Below are positions 45,968-53,825 of a DNA stretch of 64,000 bases, piece after piece (position 1 is the stretch's first letter; every line of letters begins with the position of its first letter). Source of the DNA: JAGTVG01 sp963699805 (GTDB lineage: Bacteria > Bacteroidota > Bacteroidia > Cytophagales > Cyclobacteriaceae); assembly GCA_963699805.1 (NCBI GenBank), contig CAVOVH010000005.1, positions 558,001 through 622,000 of the forward strand, in the 5' to 3' direction. Both the position numbers and the translations under genes were made by a program. Under the pieces are notes generated by a model. That model searched no databases, was not told the origin of the DNA, and was given only the letters and a program-made list of their open reading frames with translations.

Positions 45968-46729
45968 TTGGAAAAATATCTTAGAAATAAAACCATTCTG
46001 ATCACAGGTGGGAACCGGGGCATTGGAAGAGCCATATCGGAATATTTCCTCGAGCACGAAGCAAGGGTGGCGGTTCATTTCCATAAAAACAGGAAAATGG
46101 CCGATGAGCTTGTGGAGAAATATGGTGACAACGTAGTTTTGTTTCAAGCTGACCTCGGACAGGCCCTCGATGTGAGCACTCTGTTTCAGGAAGTCATTGC
46201 CAAAATGAAACGACTGGATGTGCTGATCAATAATGCAGGTATCGCCATCTCCTCCGGTATCTCCGAGAATGATGTTCAATGGGTAAATGACTGGATGAAG
46301 ACCATCGACGTAAATCTGAATGCAGTCGGCCTGCTCTGTAAAAAAGCCATTGAATATTTCATGAAAAATAAAATTCAGGGTAAGATCATCAATATCTCTT
46401 CCCGCGCTGCATTTCGGGGCGATACCGCCGAATACATGGCTTATGCCGCCTCCAAAGGAGGCCTGGTGGCCTTAACACGGTCGATCGCCAGGGCTTTCGG
46501 GAAAAAGGGGATCGTGGCTTTCAATGTAGCTCCCGGCTTTGTCCAAACCGATATGGCGCAGAAGTTCTTTGATCAATATGGCAAAGAATACGCCCTGAAC
46601 GACATTGCCCTGAATGATTTAACCACACCCAAGGATATCGCCCCGTTGATTGGATTTCTTTCCAGTGGATTGGCGGATCACGCGACAGGTGGAACATTTG
46701 ATATAAATGCCGCAAGTTATGTCCATTGA
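45968..46729 (+). CDS. short-chain dehydrogenase/reductase
   Basis: A 253-residue Rossmann-fold oxidoreductase. The cofactor motif is TGGNRGIG (about residues 13-20), NNAG lies near 88 and the catalytic set is Ser in NISSRAA with YAASK near 156. It uses NAD(P)H to reduce or oxidise an alcohol or keto group, and FabG-like 3-oxoacyl reduction is one possibility. No in-frame ATG fits; the start is a TTG at 45968. It overlaps the tag gene by 11 bases. Confidence 0.92.
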   Translation: MEKYLRNKTILITGGNRGIGRAISEYFLEHEARVAVHFHKNRKMADELVEKYGDNVVLFQADLGQALDVSTLFQEVIAKMKRLDVLINNAGIAISSGISENDVQWVNDWMKTIDVNLNAVGLLCKKAIEYFMKNKIQGKIINISSRAAFRGDTAEYMAYAASKGGLVALTRSIARAFGKKGIVAFNVAPGFVQTDMAQKFFDQYGKEYALNDIALNDLTTPKDIAPLIGFLSSGLADHATGGTFDINAASYVH

Positions 46730-47303
46730 CCATTCCCTTACCCGTTGTAACTGGTGCCTGAACTCCTTTGATGATTACATTCTTTATCATGATCATGAAT
46801 GGGGGGTCCCTGTGCATGACGACCGTTCTCATTTCGAATTTCTTATCCTGGAAGGTGCCCAGGCTGGATTGAGCTGGAGTACCATCTTGAAGAAACGGAA
46901 TGGCTACCGGAAAGCCTTTGCCGTTTTTGATCCTGAAAAAATCGCTCGATTTGACGATAAAAAAATCGTTGAACTCTTGAATGACACCGGGATAATACGA
47001 AATCGTCAGAAAATTCAATCCGCCATCAACAACGCCAAACATTTCCTGGATATTCAGGAGGAGTTTGGGACTTTTGACACCTATATCTGGCAATTTGTGG
47101 ATGGGAAACCCGTGAGGAACGCCTGGAAATCAATGAGCCAGATCCCCGCCACTTCTCCAATCTCGGATCGATTGAGCAGGGATCTTAAATCCCGTGGATT
47201 TAAATTTACTGGAAGTACCATCATTTATTCCCATATGCAGGCGACCGGACTCGTTAACGACCACCTCATCAATTGTTTCAGATATAAAGAATTGGGGGGT
47301 TAA
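46719..47303 (+). CDS. tag: DNA-3-methyladenine glycosylase I
   Basis: A 194-residue Tag enzyme that removes 3-methyladenine from DNA in base-excision repair. The zinc snap is recognisable: RCNWC at the N-terminus, YHDHEWG, and NDHLINC at the C-terminus. The catalytic region is LILEGAQAGLSWSTIL with the essential Glu. The start ATG at 46719 overlaps the SDR stop, so expression is coupled. It converges with the outer-membrane protein gene, overlapping by 4 bases. Confidence 0.97.
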   Translation: MSIDHSLTRCNWCLNSFDDYILYHDHEWGVPVHDDRSHFEFLILEGAQAGLSWSTILKKRNGYRKAFAVFDPEKIARFDDKKIVELLNDTGIIRNRQKIQSAINNAKHFLDIQEEFGTFDTYIWQFVDGKPVRNAWKSMSQIPATSPISDRLSRDLKSRGFKFTGSTIIYSHMQATGLVNDHLINCFRYKELGG

Positions 47304-47932
47304 AATTTTATGCTGACGTTCAAGGCGTAAAAATCATTCTTGACCTGGATATTCTGTTCTAATGATTTACTCGTTACAACGGTATTGACGAGTCCACGGT
47401 AGTAGGAAAATCCTCCGGTTATAACGGTGTTCAGGCCAACTTTAAATTCCAATCCAGCCCCGAAATGTAATCCAATGTCCCAGAAATTAATCTTATCGAT
47501 ATAAAAATCAGATAAATCCCGATCCGGTGATTCCTGTAATTTGAATTCCATGGTCGGGCCCAGCTGGAAATATATTTTTTTATCCAGAGCAATCTCGTCT
47601 GTAAGCAGTTTCAATAGAAAAGGTATCTGTAAATATTGAAGTTTTACATTGAGGGTCTCCTGTTCCGTACCGATTCCCTGTTTCATCCCAAATCGTTTGG
47701 GAGCCCAGTATAGACCTGTTACAAAAAAATAATTCTCTTTGAGCTCTTTTTCCATATAAATGCCTAGCCAAACTTTGGGCTTTGATCCATCCTTGCCAAC
47801 ATGAAGGGAATCGATATCCGAGGACACCCGGTTGGTCAGAATTCCGGGCTGAACAGAAAGTCCGATCCGTGTCTGGGCAAAAATAGGAACATTAAGGATC
47901 ATGAATGAACAAAGGAGTATGAATCGCTTCAT
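47300..47932 (-). CDS. outer-membrane beta-barrel protein (PorT-like)
   Basis: A 210-residue exported protein from ATG 47932 with signal peptide ending IFAQ. The mature part has alternating polar and hydrophobic strands (about eight) and ends in a C-terminal aromatic (SIKF), the usual signal for barrel insertion. It belongs to the broad Bacteroidota outer-membrane-beta-barrel group. A transport or structural role cannot be assigned. Confidence 0.83.
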   Translation of the reverse strand: MKRFILLCSFMILNVPIFAQTRIGLSVQPGILTNRVSSDIDSLHVGKDGSKPKVWLGIYMEKELKENYFFVTGLYWAPKRFGMKQGIGTEQETLNVKLQYLQIPFLLKLLTDEIALDKKIYFQLGPTMEFKLQESPDRDLSDFYIDKINFWDIGLHFGAGLEFKVGLNTVITGGFSYYRGLVNTVVTSKSLEQNIQVKNDFYALNVSIKF

Positions 47933-48016
47933 AAAGAACAATAAATTTTTAAGGTTAAATATAAATATTATTTATTCGTTACCTTATCATTGTGCTATGA
48001 TAACGGGAAAACAAGG

Positions 48017-49033
48017 ATGAAAATTACAAAATCATTGATGAAGCGGATGCTGCTCCTCATTCCGGGTATCCTCTTTCTGATTTCATGTAATAAGAATAAA
48101 AATTGTGTGCCGGCTCCTGATATATCGAATATTTCACTTGAATTACAGTTGGAAAGAGTCGATCAGGAACTTTTTAACCTCCAATCAAAAAATGATCTGG
48201 CTCAAATTATCCGTCAGAATCCGGTCTTTTCAGAAGTTTTTCTGATGAGATCACAGTATCCCCATGACTCCATCCTTGTCGATCGGTTTTATAACCTGTT
48301 GCATGATCCAAGTATTGATACCCTCTGGCAGGAAACCCAGCAGGTTTTTGGTGATTTAAAAGAGGTGGAAAATCAATTCGTGGATGCTTTTAAAAGGATC
48401 AAATATTTCTATCCTGATTTTACGGTTCCAAGGATCAAGACCGTTTTTAGTGGATTGTCACAGGATATGTATCTTTCTGATACCCTGATTATCATCGGAC
48501 TTGATTATTACCTGGGGAATGATGCCACTTTCCGCCCGCTGAACACTCCCGAATACATCCTCAAAAGGTACCGGAAAGAAAACATAGTGCCCAATACTCT
48601 TTTGTTTATTTCTGAAAAATACAACCAAACCAATCCGGATGACCAGAGCCTTCTGGCCGATATGATCTATTATGGCAAATCATATTATTTCTCAAAACAG
48701 ATGCTGCCCTGTGTTCCCGATTCTATTTTTTTAGGATATACGCCCAGGGAGATGATTGACATACAAAAAAATGAAGGGATCATCTGGGCAAACTTTATAG
48801 AAAACGAACTCCTTTATGAGACTAACCATTTCATAAAAGATAAATTTATTTCCGAGAGGCCCTATACTTATGAAATCAGTCAGAACTGTCCTGGCAGAAT
48901 AGGACGATGGATCGGATGGGAAATGATCAAGGAATACCAAGAGAAAAATGAAGATCTATCCTTCCCCGGGATTATGGCCAACCCGGATGCACGTGAAATT
49001 TTCATCAAATCAAAATATAAACCGAGGATCTGA
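48017..49033 (+). CDS. gldB: gliding-motility lipoprotein GldB
   Basis: A 338-residue lipoprotein from ATG 48017, with lipobox LISC (Cys near residue 23). The mature sequence shows GldB features: the opening LERVDQELF, the LIIGLDYYLGND segment, YPDFTVPRIKTVFSGLSQDMYLSDT and the tail NCPGRIGRWIGWEMI. GldB is required for gliding in Flavobacterium and is conserved in many non-gliding members of the phylum, where its role is unclear. An earlier in-frame ATG at 47990 is rejected because it disrupts the signal peptide. It is the strongest phylum marker in the window. Confidence 0.92.
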   Translation: MKITKSLMKRMLLLIPGILFLISCNKNKNCVPAPDISNISLELQLERVDQELFNLQSKNDLAQIIRQNPVFSEVFLMRSQYPHDSILVDRFYNLLHDPSIDTLWQETQQVFGDLKEVENQFVDAFKRIKYFYPDFTVPRIKTVFSGLSQDMYLSDTLIIIGLDYYLGNDATFRPLNTPEYILKRYRKENIVPNTLLFISEKYNQTNPDDQSLLADMIYYGKSYYFSKQMLPCVPDSIFLGYTPREMIDIQKNEGIIWANFIENELLYETNHFIKDKFISERPYTYEISQNCPGRIGRWIGWEMIKEYQEKNEDLSFPGIMANPDAREIFIKSKYKPRI

Positions 49034-49034
49034 C

Positions 49035-50216
49035 CTATCTGATTTCAAGATAATCGAATAATTGCCGGATCAATGTCTTTCGATTAAAATGTGTTACGGC
49101 CAGCTTCCGTGCATTCTTCTGGTATGTTTCCAACTTTCCCGGATCTTCCAGGAAAGATTTTAAATTCCTGAATAAAAGTTCCGGTTGTTCAGGATGATAA
49201 TAAAAGCCACAGGAATGAGTCTCTATCAATCCGCGGATCCAACCATTTACATTGGATATGATCAATTTCCCACTTGCTAATGCATCGAAAAACTTATTTG
49301 GGCTATTCATTTCAAAAACAGAAAAATTGGCAAAGGAAATATACGCAGCATCCGTGATGGAGAGATATTTTTTAAGGTCCCTTTTATTCTGATGGTCAAT
49401 GAAATACACATTTTCAAGACCTTCGGATTCCTTTCTCTTTATCAGATCCTTTTTCATGGGGCCTTCTCCCAGTATGAAAAAAGCAATTTTCCATCCTTCC
49501 ATTTGAGCGATCAGGGCTACATCCAGCAGATAATCCAGGGCATTGGACAGACCGATGGCCCCGAAATAACTGATCACAAATTTACCTTTTAATGCGTATT
49601 TCTCAACGAGTATTTTTTCACTTCCCTGACCCATTTCAAAAAAATCACAATCCGACATATTCGGGCAGAGATGTACTGATTTGACATCGAACAGGTTTAT
49701 GACCGACTGTTCAATCCCGGGTGACAGGACAATGATCCTGGACGCACCGGCATAAGTCTTTTTTTCAAGATATCTTGCGATAAACTTGAAAAATGGGTTC
49801 CGGATGATCTTCATCTGGATTGGCACCTCAGGCCACAGATCCCGGACTTCGAACACGTATGGTAAATGAAATTTCTGCTTAAGCTTCAGCGCTACCAGTC
49901 CGACGGTTAATGGCGTCGAGGTTGCATAGATCAGATCAGGTGACTTGATTTTCTTACATAAATAATACGCATAATGACTGAATAACAGAAAAGCGATCAC
50001 CCTTCGAAAAAAATGGAATGAACTCTTATAGGTGACCGGGAGATAATGAACCTGGACACCATCCTGAACCTCTTTGATATATTTCGGTCCATTATGTGAA
50101 GTGATCATATGAACCTCATGCCCGGCTTCGACCATTGCCGTCGAAATATACCATGACCGGATCGCCCCCCCTTGTTCGGGTGTCTTAAAATACTGATGGA
50201 TATATAGTATTTTCAA
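49035..50216 (-). CDS. GT4-family glycosyltransferase (WbuB-like)
   Basis: A 393-residue GT-B glycosyltransferase. The N-terminus MKILYIHQYFKTPEQGG and SWYISTAMVEAGHEVHMIT is the WbuB pattern. The C-terminal nucleotide-sugar site includes YFGAIG and the FFDALASGKLIISN block with its acidic partner. It transfers a sugar (WbuB uses N-acetyl-fucosamine) to a lipid-linked O-antigen or exopolysaccharide. The immediate upstream asparagine-synthetase homologue (8-base gap) supports a polysaccharide role. Confidence 0.92.
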   Translation of the reverse strand: MKILYIHQYFKTPEQGGAIRSWYISTAMVEAGHEVHMITSHNGPKYIKEVQDGVQVHYLPVTYKSSFHFFRRVIAFLLFSHYAYYLCKKIKSPDLIYATSTPLTVGLVALKLKQKFHLPYVFEVRDLWPEVPIQMKIIRNPFFKFIARYLEKKTYAGASRIIVLSPGIEQSVINLFDVKSVHLCPNMSDCDFFEMGQGSEKILVEKYALKGKFVISYFGAIGLSNALDYLLDVALIAQMEGWKIAFFILGEGPMKKDLIKRKESEGLENVYFIDHQNKRDLKKYLSITDAAYISFANFSVFEMNSPNKFFDALASGKLIISNVNGWIRGLIETHSCGFYYHPEQPELLFRNLKSFLEDPGKLETYQKNARKLAVTHFNRKTLIRQLFDYLEIR

Positions 50217-50224
50217 TGGACGGA

Positions 50225-52090
50225 CTAATTAAAATTCCTTTCAATCCAATTCGATAAAATTAAAAATGACCAGATTTCCTGTGAATTATCTTCTTTCAGT
50301 GATAGATGATCGCGGACCAATTTTAAAAATTCCTCCCTTTCAATAAAGTTAAAAACAAGATTTTTTTCACTCGTCAGTTTCTTCAGAATATTTTTATGTT
50401 CAGGTTTCCTGATCCAGTGTCCGAAAGGAAAGCCAAAACCTTCCTTGGGACGCTGACAAAACCTCTCCCCGCCATATTTTTTAAGAAGCTCCTTTAATAT
50501 CCATTTTTGTCCATTAGAGAAAAGCATCTGGTCCGGTATCTGAAGGACATAGGAGGTAATGTGATGATCAAGATAGGGCATCCTCATTTCGAGGCCTTCA
50601 AGCATACCTCCACGGTCATTTACTGTGAGGACATCCTCAGGCAGGTATTCATGCCGGTCACGTTCAAGAGCAAGCCTCAGAAGCCGGGGGAAAAAATCAA
50701 CTGGATCATATACATCCCAGTTCCCCTGCATGAGAGGTGGATTTAATTTTTCGAAGGATAAAAAATTGTCAAAGGTTAGCCAGGGATCTTTTTCAACTTT
50801 GTGAAGCAATTTTTTCAATAAAACGACCTTTTTCCTGTCCAGAAAAGGCAACGTGGAAGGGATGTATGGATTCAGCCCTTTAATCAGGGGCATTCCTTTC
50901 ATGATCCTCTTATAATTTTTTAAATAGCTGTAAAATGCATGATGCCGGTTGTAGCCAGCAAACAACTCATCTGCCCCTGCCCCGGAAAGCGCCACATTGG
51001 TTCTTTGGGAAGCTAAACCGGATAACTTATAGGTAAGTAAATAGGCGGGATCTGCTACAGGGTGATCCATCTTCCCAATAAAATCATCAATTTCATCCAT
51101 GAGCGATTCATCCACTTCAATGATTTCGGCGGAAGGGTGATACTGCTGAACAGCCAGCCTTACATATTTATAATCCGCTGTCCCGAATTGTTTGTCGTAT
51201 TTCTGATTCACGATAGAAAATACATAAGGCAGTTTTAAATTGTAATGTGAAGATATGGCCAGCAGCAAAGTTGAGTCCACACCACCGCTAAGAAATAATC
51301 CGGCAGGTTGAGCAGACTGGGTATGGGAAATCAATGCGTTAACCAGCAACTGTTCCATCTGCTGGGGTATTTCATTTTCCCGGATTTCGACGATTTTACT
51401 ATTGCTCAAAGGAGATGAAGTCATTTTTTCCATTTGATAATTTTTCATATCAAACCGGGAAATAGATCCTTTATCAAATTGAAAGATATCTTTCAGTAAG
51501 GTATGAGGAGGATGGCTGTAACGGTACCGGAAATAATGGGAGATCTGATCACCATTCAATTCTTTGCTGACCAGGCCGGAAGATAATATTCCCCTGATCT
51601 CAGAGGATATAATCAGATACCTCTCATCCATGAAATAATACAGGGGCTTCATGCCCCAGGGATCCCTGGATATGATCAGCGAATTTTCATTCAGATTGAT
51701 AAAAACGAAAGCATACATTCCATTGACCCGTGAAATATCGACCGCACTGTTATTTTTCAGAAAATGGAACAAAATTTCTGTATCCGAGGAGGATTTAAAC
51801 CGGATTTCCTGTTGAATCAACGAATTTTTAATTTCTGCCTGGTTATAAATTTCCCCATTAAATAATAAAAAATGATTCTCCCCCTTTTCATAAAAAGGCT
51901 GATCAGATGCCTCATCCTGATCGATCACCCGTAACCGGTTTGTCCCGAAAAAGATTTGTAAATCTGGCGTTCGGATACTCCTGAAGTTGCTGTTATCCGG
52001 GCCCCGGTGTCGGGTATTAACCATCATTTTCTGGAGTGAATCAAGGCTGGCTTTCCCTGCCCTGTCGATGATCAGGTTTATCCCACACAT
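50225..52090 (-). CDS. asparagine-synthetase-family amidotransferase, copy 2
   Basis: A 621-residue AsnB-like protein. It has Cys2 in MCGINLIIDR, TRHRGPDN, FNGEIYNQ, the ATP loop LSGGVDSTLL (about 268) and SGAGADELFAGY (about 365). In the copy at 36520 the same loop reads SGDGADEVFSGY, so the two are clearly distinct. Position 5' of a glycosyltransferase with only 8 bases between suggests it amidates a uronic acid in the surface polysaccharide rather than making free asparagine. That is inference from context. Confidence 0.9.
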   Translation of the reverse strand: MCGINLIIDRAGKASLDSLQKMMVNTRHRGPDNSNFRSIRTPDLQIFFGTNRLRVIDQDEASDQPFYEKGENHFLLFNGEIYNQAEIKNSLIQQEIRFKSSSDTEILFHFLKNNSAVDISRVNGMYAFVFINLNENSLIISRDPWGMKPLYYFMDERYLIISSEIRGILSSGLVSKELNGDQISHYFRYRYSHPPHTLLKDIFQFDKGSISRFDMKNYQMEKMTSSPLSNSKIVEIRENEIPQQMEQLLVNALISHTQSAQPAGLFLSGGVDSTLLLAISSHYNLKLPYVFSIVNQKYDKQFGTADYKYVRLAVQQYHPSAEIIEVDESLMDEIDDFIGKMDHPVADPAYLLTYKLSGLASQRTNVALSGAGADELFAGYNRHHAFYSYLKNYKRIMKGMPLIKGLNPYIPSTLPFLDRKKVVLLKKLLHKVEKDPWLTFDNFLSFEKLNPPLMQGNWDVYDPVDFFPRLLRLALERDRHEYLPEDVLTVNDRGGMLEGLEMRMPYLDHHITSYVLQIPDQMLFSNGQKWILKELLKKYGGERFCQRPKEGFGFPFGHWIRKPEHKNILKKLTSEKNLVFNFIEREEFLKLVRDHLSLKEDNSQEIWSFLILSNWIERNFN

Positions 52091-52095
52091 ACCCC

Positions 52096-52743
52096 TTATT
52101 TTTTTATATTCTTTTGATAGTACTGGCAGAAATGAGCCAGGTCACAGGTGGGGCAATGGGGATTTCTGGCAGTACATACATATCTCCCATGTAAAATAAG
52201 CCAATGATGTGCCTTGGGTAAATATTCTTCCGGGATATACGCGACAAGTTGTTTTTCTACCGCTAGCGGGGTGGATGCTTTTCGATCGGCCAGTCCGATT
52301 CTTTTTGAAACACGGAAAACATGGGTATCTACGGCCATCACAGGTTGGTTATAGATCACTGAGGCGATCACATGAGCAGTCTTCCTTCCAACACCAGGGA
52401 GTTTCTGAAGATCTTCAACACGTTCCGGAATCGTGGAATCAAACTTGTCAACAAGCATTTTCGCCATGTTGATCAGATGTCTGGTTTTATTGTTTGGATA
52501 GGTCACACTTTTTATCAAAGGAAAGACTTCATCCGGTAAGGCTTGAGCAAGCAGTTCGGGTGTAGGATACTCCTTGAATAAAGTGGGGGTAACAATATTG
52601 ATACGTTTATCAGTGCATTGAGCACTGAGAATCACAGCAATGAGTAGCTGAAATGGGTCCTTATATCTTAACTCAGTTTCCGGTTCAGGAAAATTCTGAG
52701 TGAAGTGATCAATAAAATATGAAAATCTTTCCTTTTTACGCAT
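52096..52743 (-). CDS. nth: endonuclease III
   Basis: A 215-residue DNA glycosylase/AP lyase that removes oxidised pyrimidines. The helix-hairpin-helix and catalytic Lys lie in LPGVGRKTAHV (about 114-124), the catalytic Asp in VDTHVFRV (about 137), and the [4Fe-4S] ligands follow C-x6-C-x2-C-x5-C near the C-terminus. It lies 5 bases after the sigma-factor partner gene and 5 before the second asparagine-synthetase homologue, all leftward. Confidence 0.97.
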   Translation of the reverse strand: MRKKERFSYFIDHFTQNFPEPETELRYKDPFQLLIAVILSAQCTDKRINIVTPTLFKEYPTPELLAQALPDEVFPLIKSVTYPNNKTRHLINMAKMLVDKFDSTIPERVEDLQKLPGVGRKTAHVIASVIYNQPVMAVDTHVFRVSKRIGLADRKASTPLAVEKQLVAYIPEEYLPKAHHWLILHGRYVCTARNPHCPTCDLAHFCQYYQKNIKK

Positions 52744-52748
52744 TCCGT

Positions 52749-52985
52749 TTATCTAACCGAATGCAAATTTATAGATTTCGAATGATTTAAGATTTTTTTG
52801 ATCACCTCATCGGAAGGACACAATTCAATCCGGTTCAATTCTTCAGTCACTTCAGCTATCTCGCGATATGCTTCAAACAGATCATTATCAAATAATAATT
52901 CCTCTTCTATGTCTTTCTTTTCCTGTTCGTTGGATTCTTGATAAATGTATCTTATCAGGTCATTTTGGGTAAAGGTTTTTGTCAT
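52749..52985 (-). CDS. small cytoplasmic partner of the ECF sigma factor
   Basis: A 78-residue acidic, helix-rich protein from ATG 52985 (MTKTFTQND). It overlaps the 3' end of the sigma-factor gene by 26 bases and has one cysteine, no zinc-knuckle and no membrane helix. Its N-terminal YIYQE-type helix followed by an acidic region resembles the N-terminal part of Bacteroidota anti-sigma proteins. By position it is a candidate anti-sigma or sigma-binding protein, which is inference. Confidence 0.7.
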   Translation of the reverse strand: MTKTFTQNDLIRYIYQESNEQEKKDIEEELLFDNDLFEAYREIAEVTEELNRIELCPSDEVIKKILNHSKSINLHSVR

Positions 52986-53559
52986 AGGCAGACCGGTTAA
53001 TGTCAATTTTCCTACGGAGGTTAATCAGTGCATATCGCATTCTGCCCAGGGCAGTATTGATACTTACACCGGAAACTTCCGCAATATCTTTAAAACTCAT
53101 GTTCATATAATGTCTCATGACGAGAACCTCTCTTTGAACCAGAGGCAATTCATCAATGAACTGCTTGATCCTAAAATCGGTATCTTTACGTATCTGTACG
53201 GATTCATAGGAATCCTCAGAAAATTCAAGTGCATTAAATACCGGGCTTCCATCTTCAAGAACCATGGTTGGATACCTTTTATCCTTTCTGAAATGATCGA
53301 TCGCAAGATTGTGAGCGATCCTGAGTATCCAGGGTAAAAACTTACCTTCTTCATTGTACCGACCTGATTTAATGGTCCTGATGGCCTTAATGAAAGTTTC
53401 CTGTAAAAGATCTTCTGCGAGATATGTGTCCCGCACAATAAGATTGATTGTTGTGAAAATCCTGTTCTTATGACGTTCAACCAATAATTCAAAAGCCTCT
53501 TCGTTACCTTTAATATAAGCTGAGACCAATTTTTTGTCACTTACCGCATTCCTATTCAT
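52960..53559 (-). CDS. ECF-type RNA polymerase sigma factor
   Basis: A 199-residue sigma-70-family protein from ATG 53559 (MNRNAVSDKK). Region 2 (about 25-95) shows DTYLAEDLLQETFIKA and the FLPWILRIAHNLAIDHFRK promoter-melting helix; region 4 (about 130-190) shows LPLVQREVLVMRHYMNMSFKDIAEVSGVSINTALGRMRYAL. This layout matches housekeeping-type ECF factors of Bacteroidota such as RpoE-like ECFs. The target genes are unknown. It diverges from uvrA across about 270 bases. Confidence 0.93.
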   Translation of the reverse strand: MNRNAVSDKKLVSAYIKGNEEAFELLVERHKNRIFTTINLIVRDTYLAEDLLQETFIKAIRTIKSGRYNEEGKFLPWILRIAHNLAIDHFRKDKRYPTMVLEDGSPVFNALEFSEDSYESVQIRKDTDFRIKQFIDELPLVQREVLVMRHYMNMSFKDIAEVSGVSINTALGRMRYALINLRRKIDINRSAYDKNLYPK

Positions 53560-53786
53560 TTCAAATCTCAATTAGTAAACGTAGAGCTTTATTTCATATT
53601 GTATGGTTTTAGGTTAAAAATAATTGAACAAACAAGGCTGCCAATCTAAATAATCTAATTTTAATATGCAAAATATACTGACAAGAAATATTTCATTATA
53701 TTTTGATACATACAATAGTGTAAATGATTCCTGCTCTACAATGAAAATCATTTTAAGACATTTAAAAAATAGACCCTACTGGATGT

Positions 53787-53794
53787 TATCTTTG
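53787..53794 (+). promoter_or_regulatory. candidate -7 box of uvrA
   Basis: TATCTTTG matches TAnnTTTG. Transcription would begin near 53801, so the ATG at 53802 would have essentially no leader. This favours the in-frame ATG at 53826 as the uvrA start. The -33 element is weak. Confidence 0.55.
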
Positions 53795-53825
53795 CAGGTC
53801 TATGCATGAACACTTATCAAGTATA

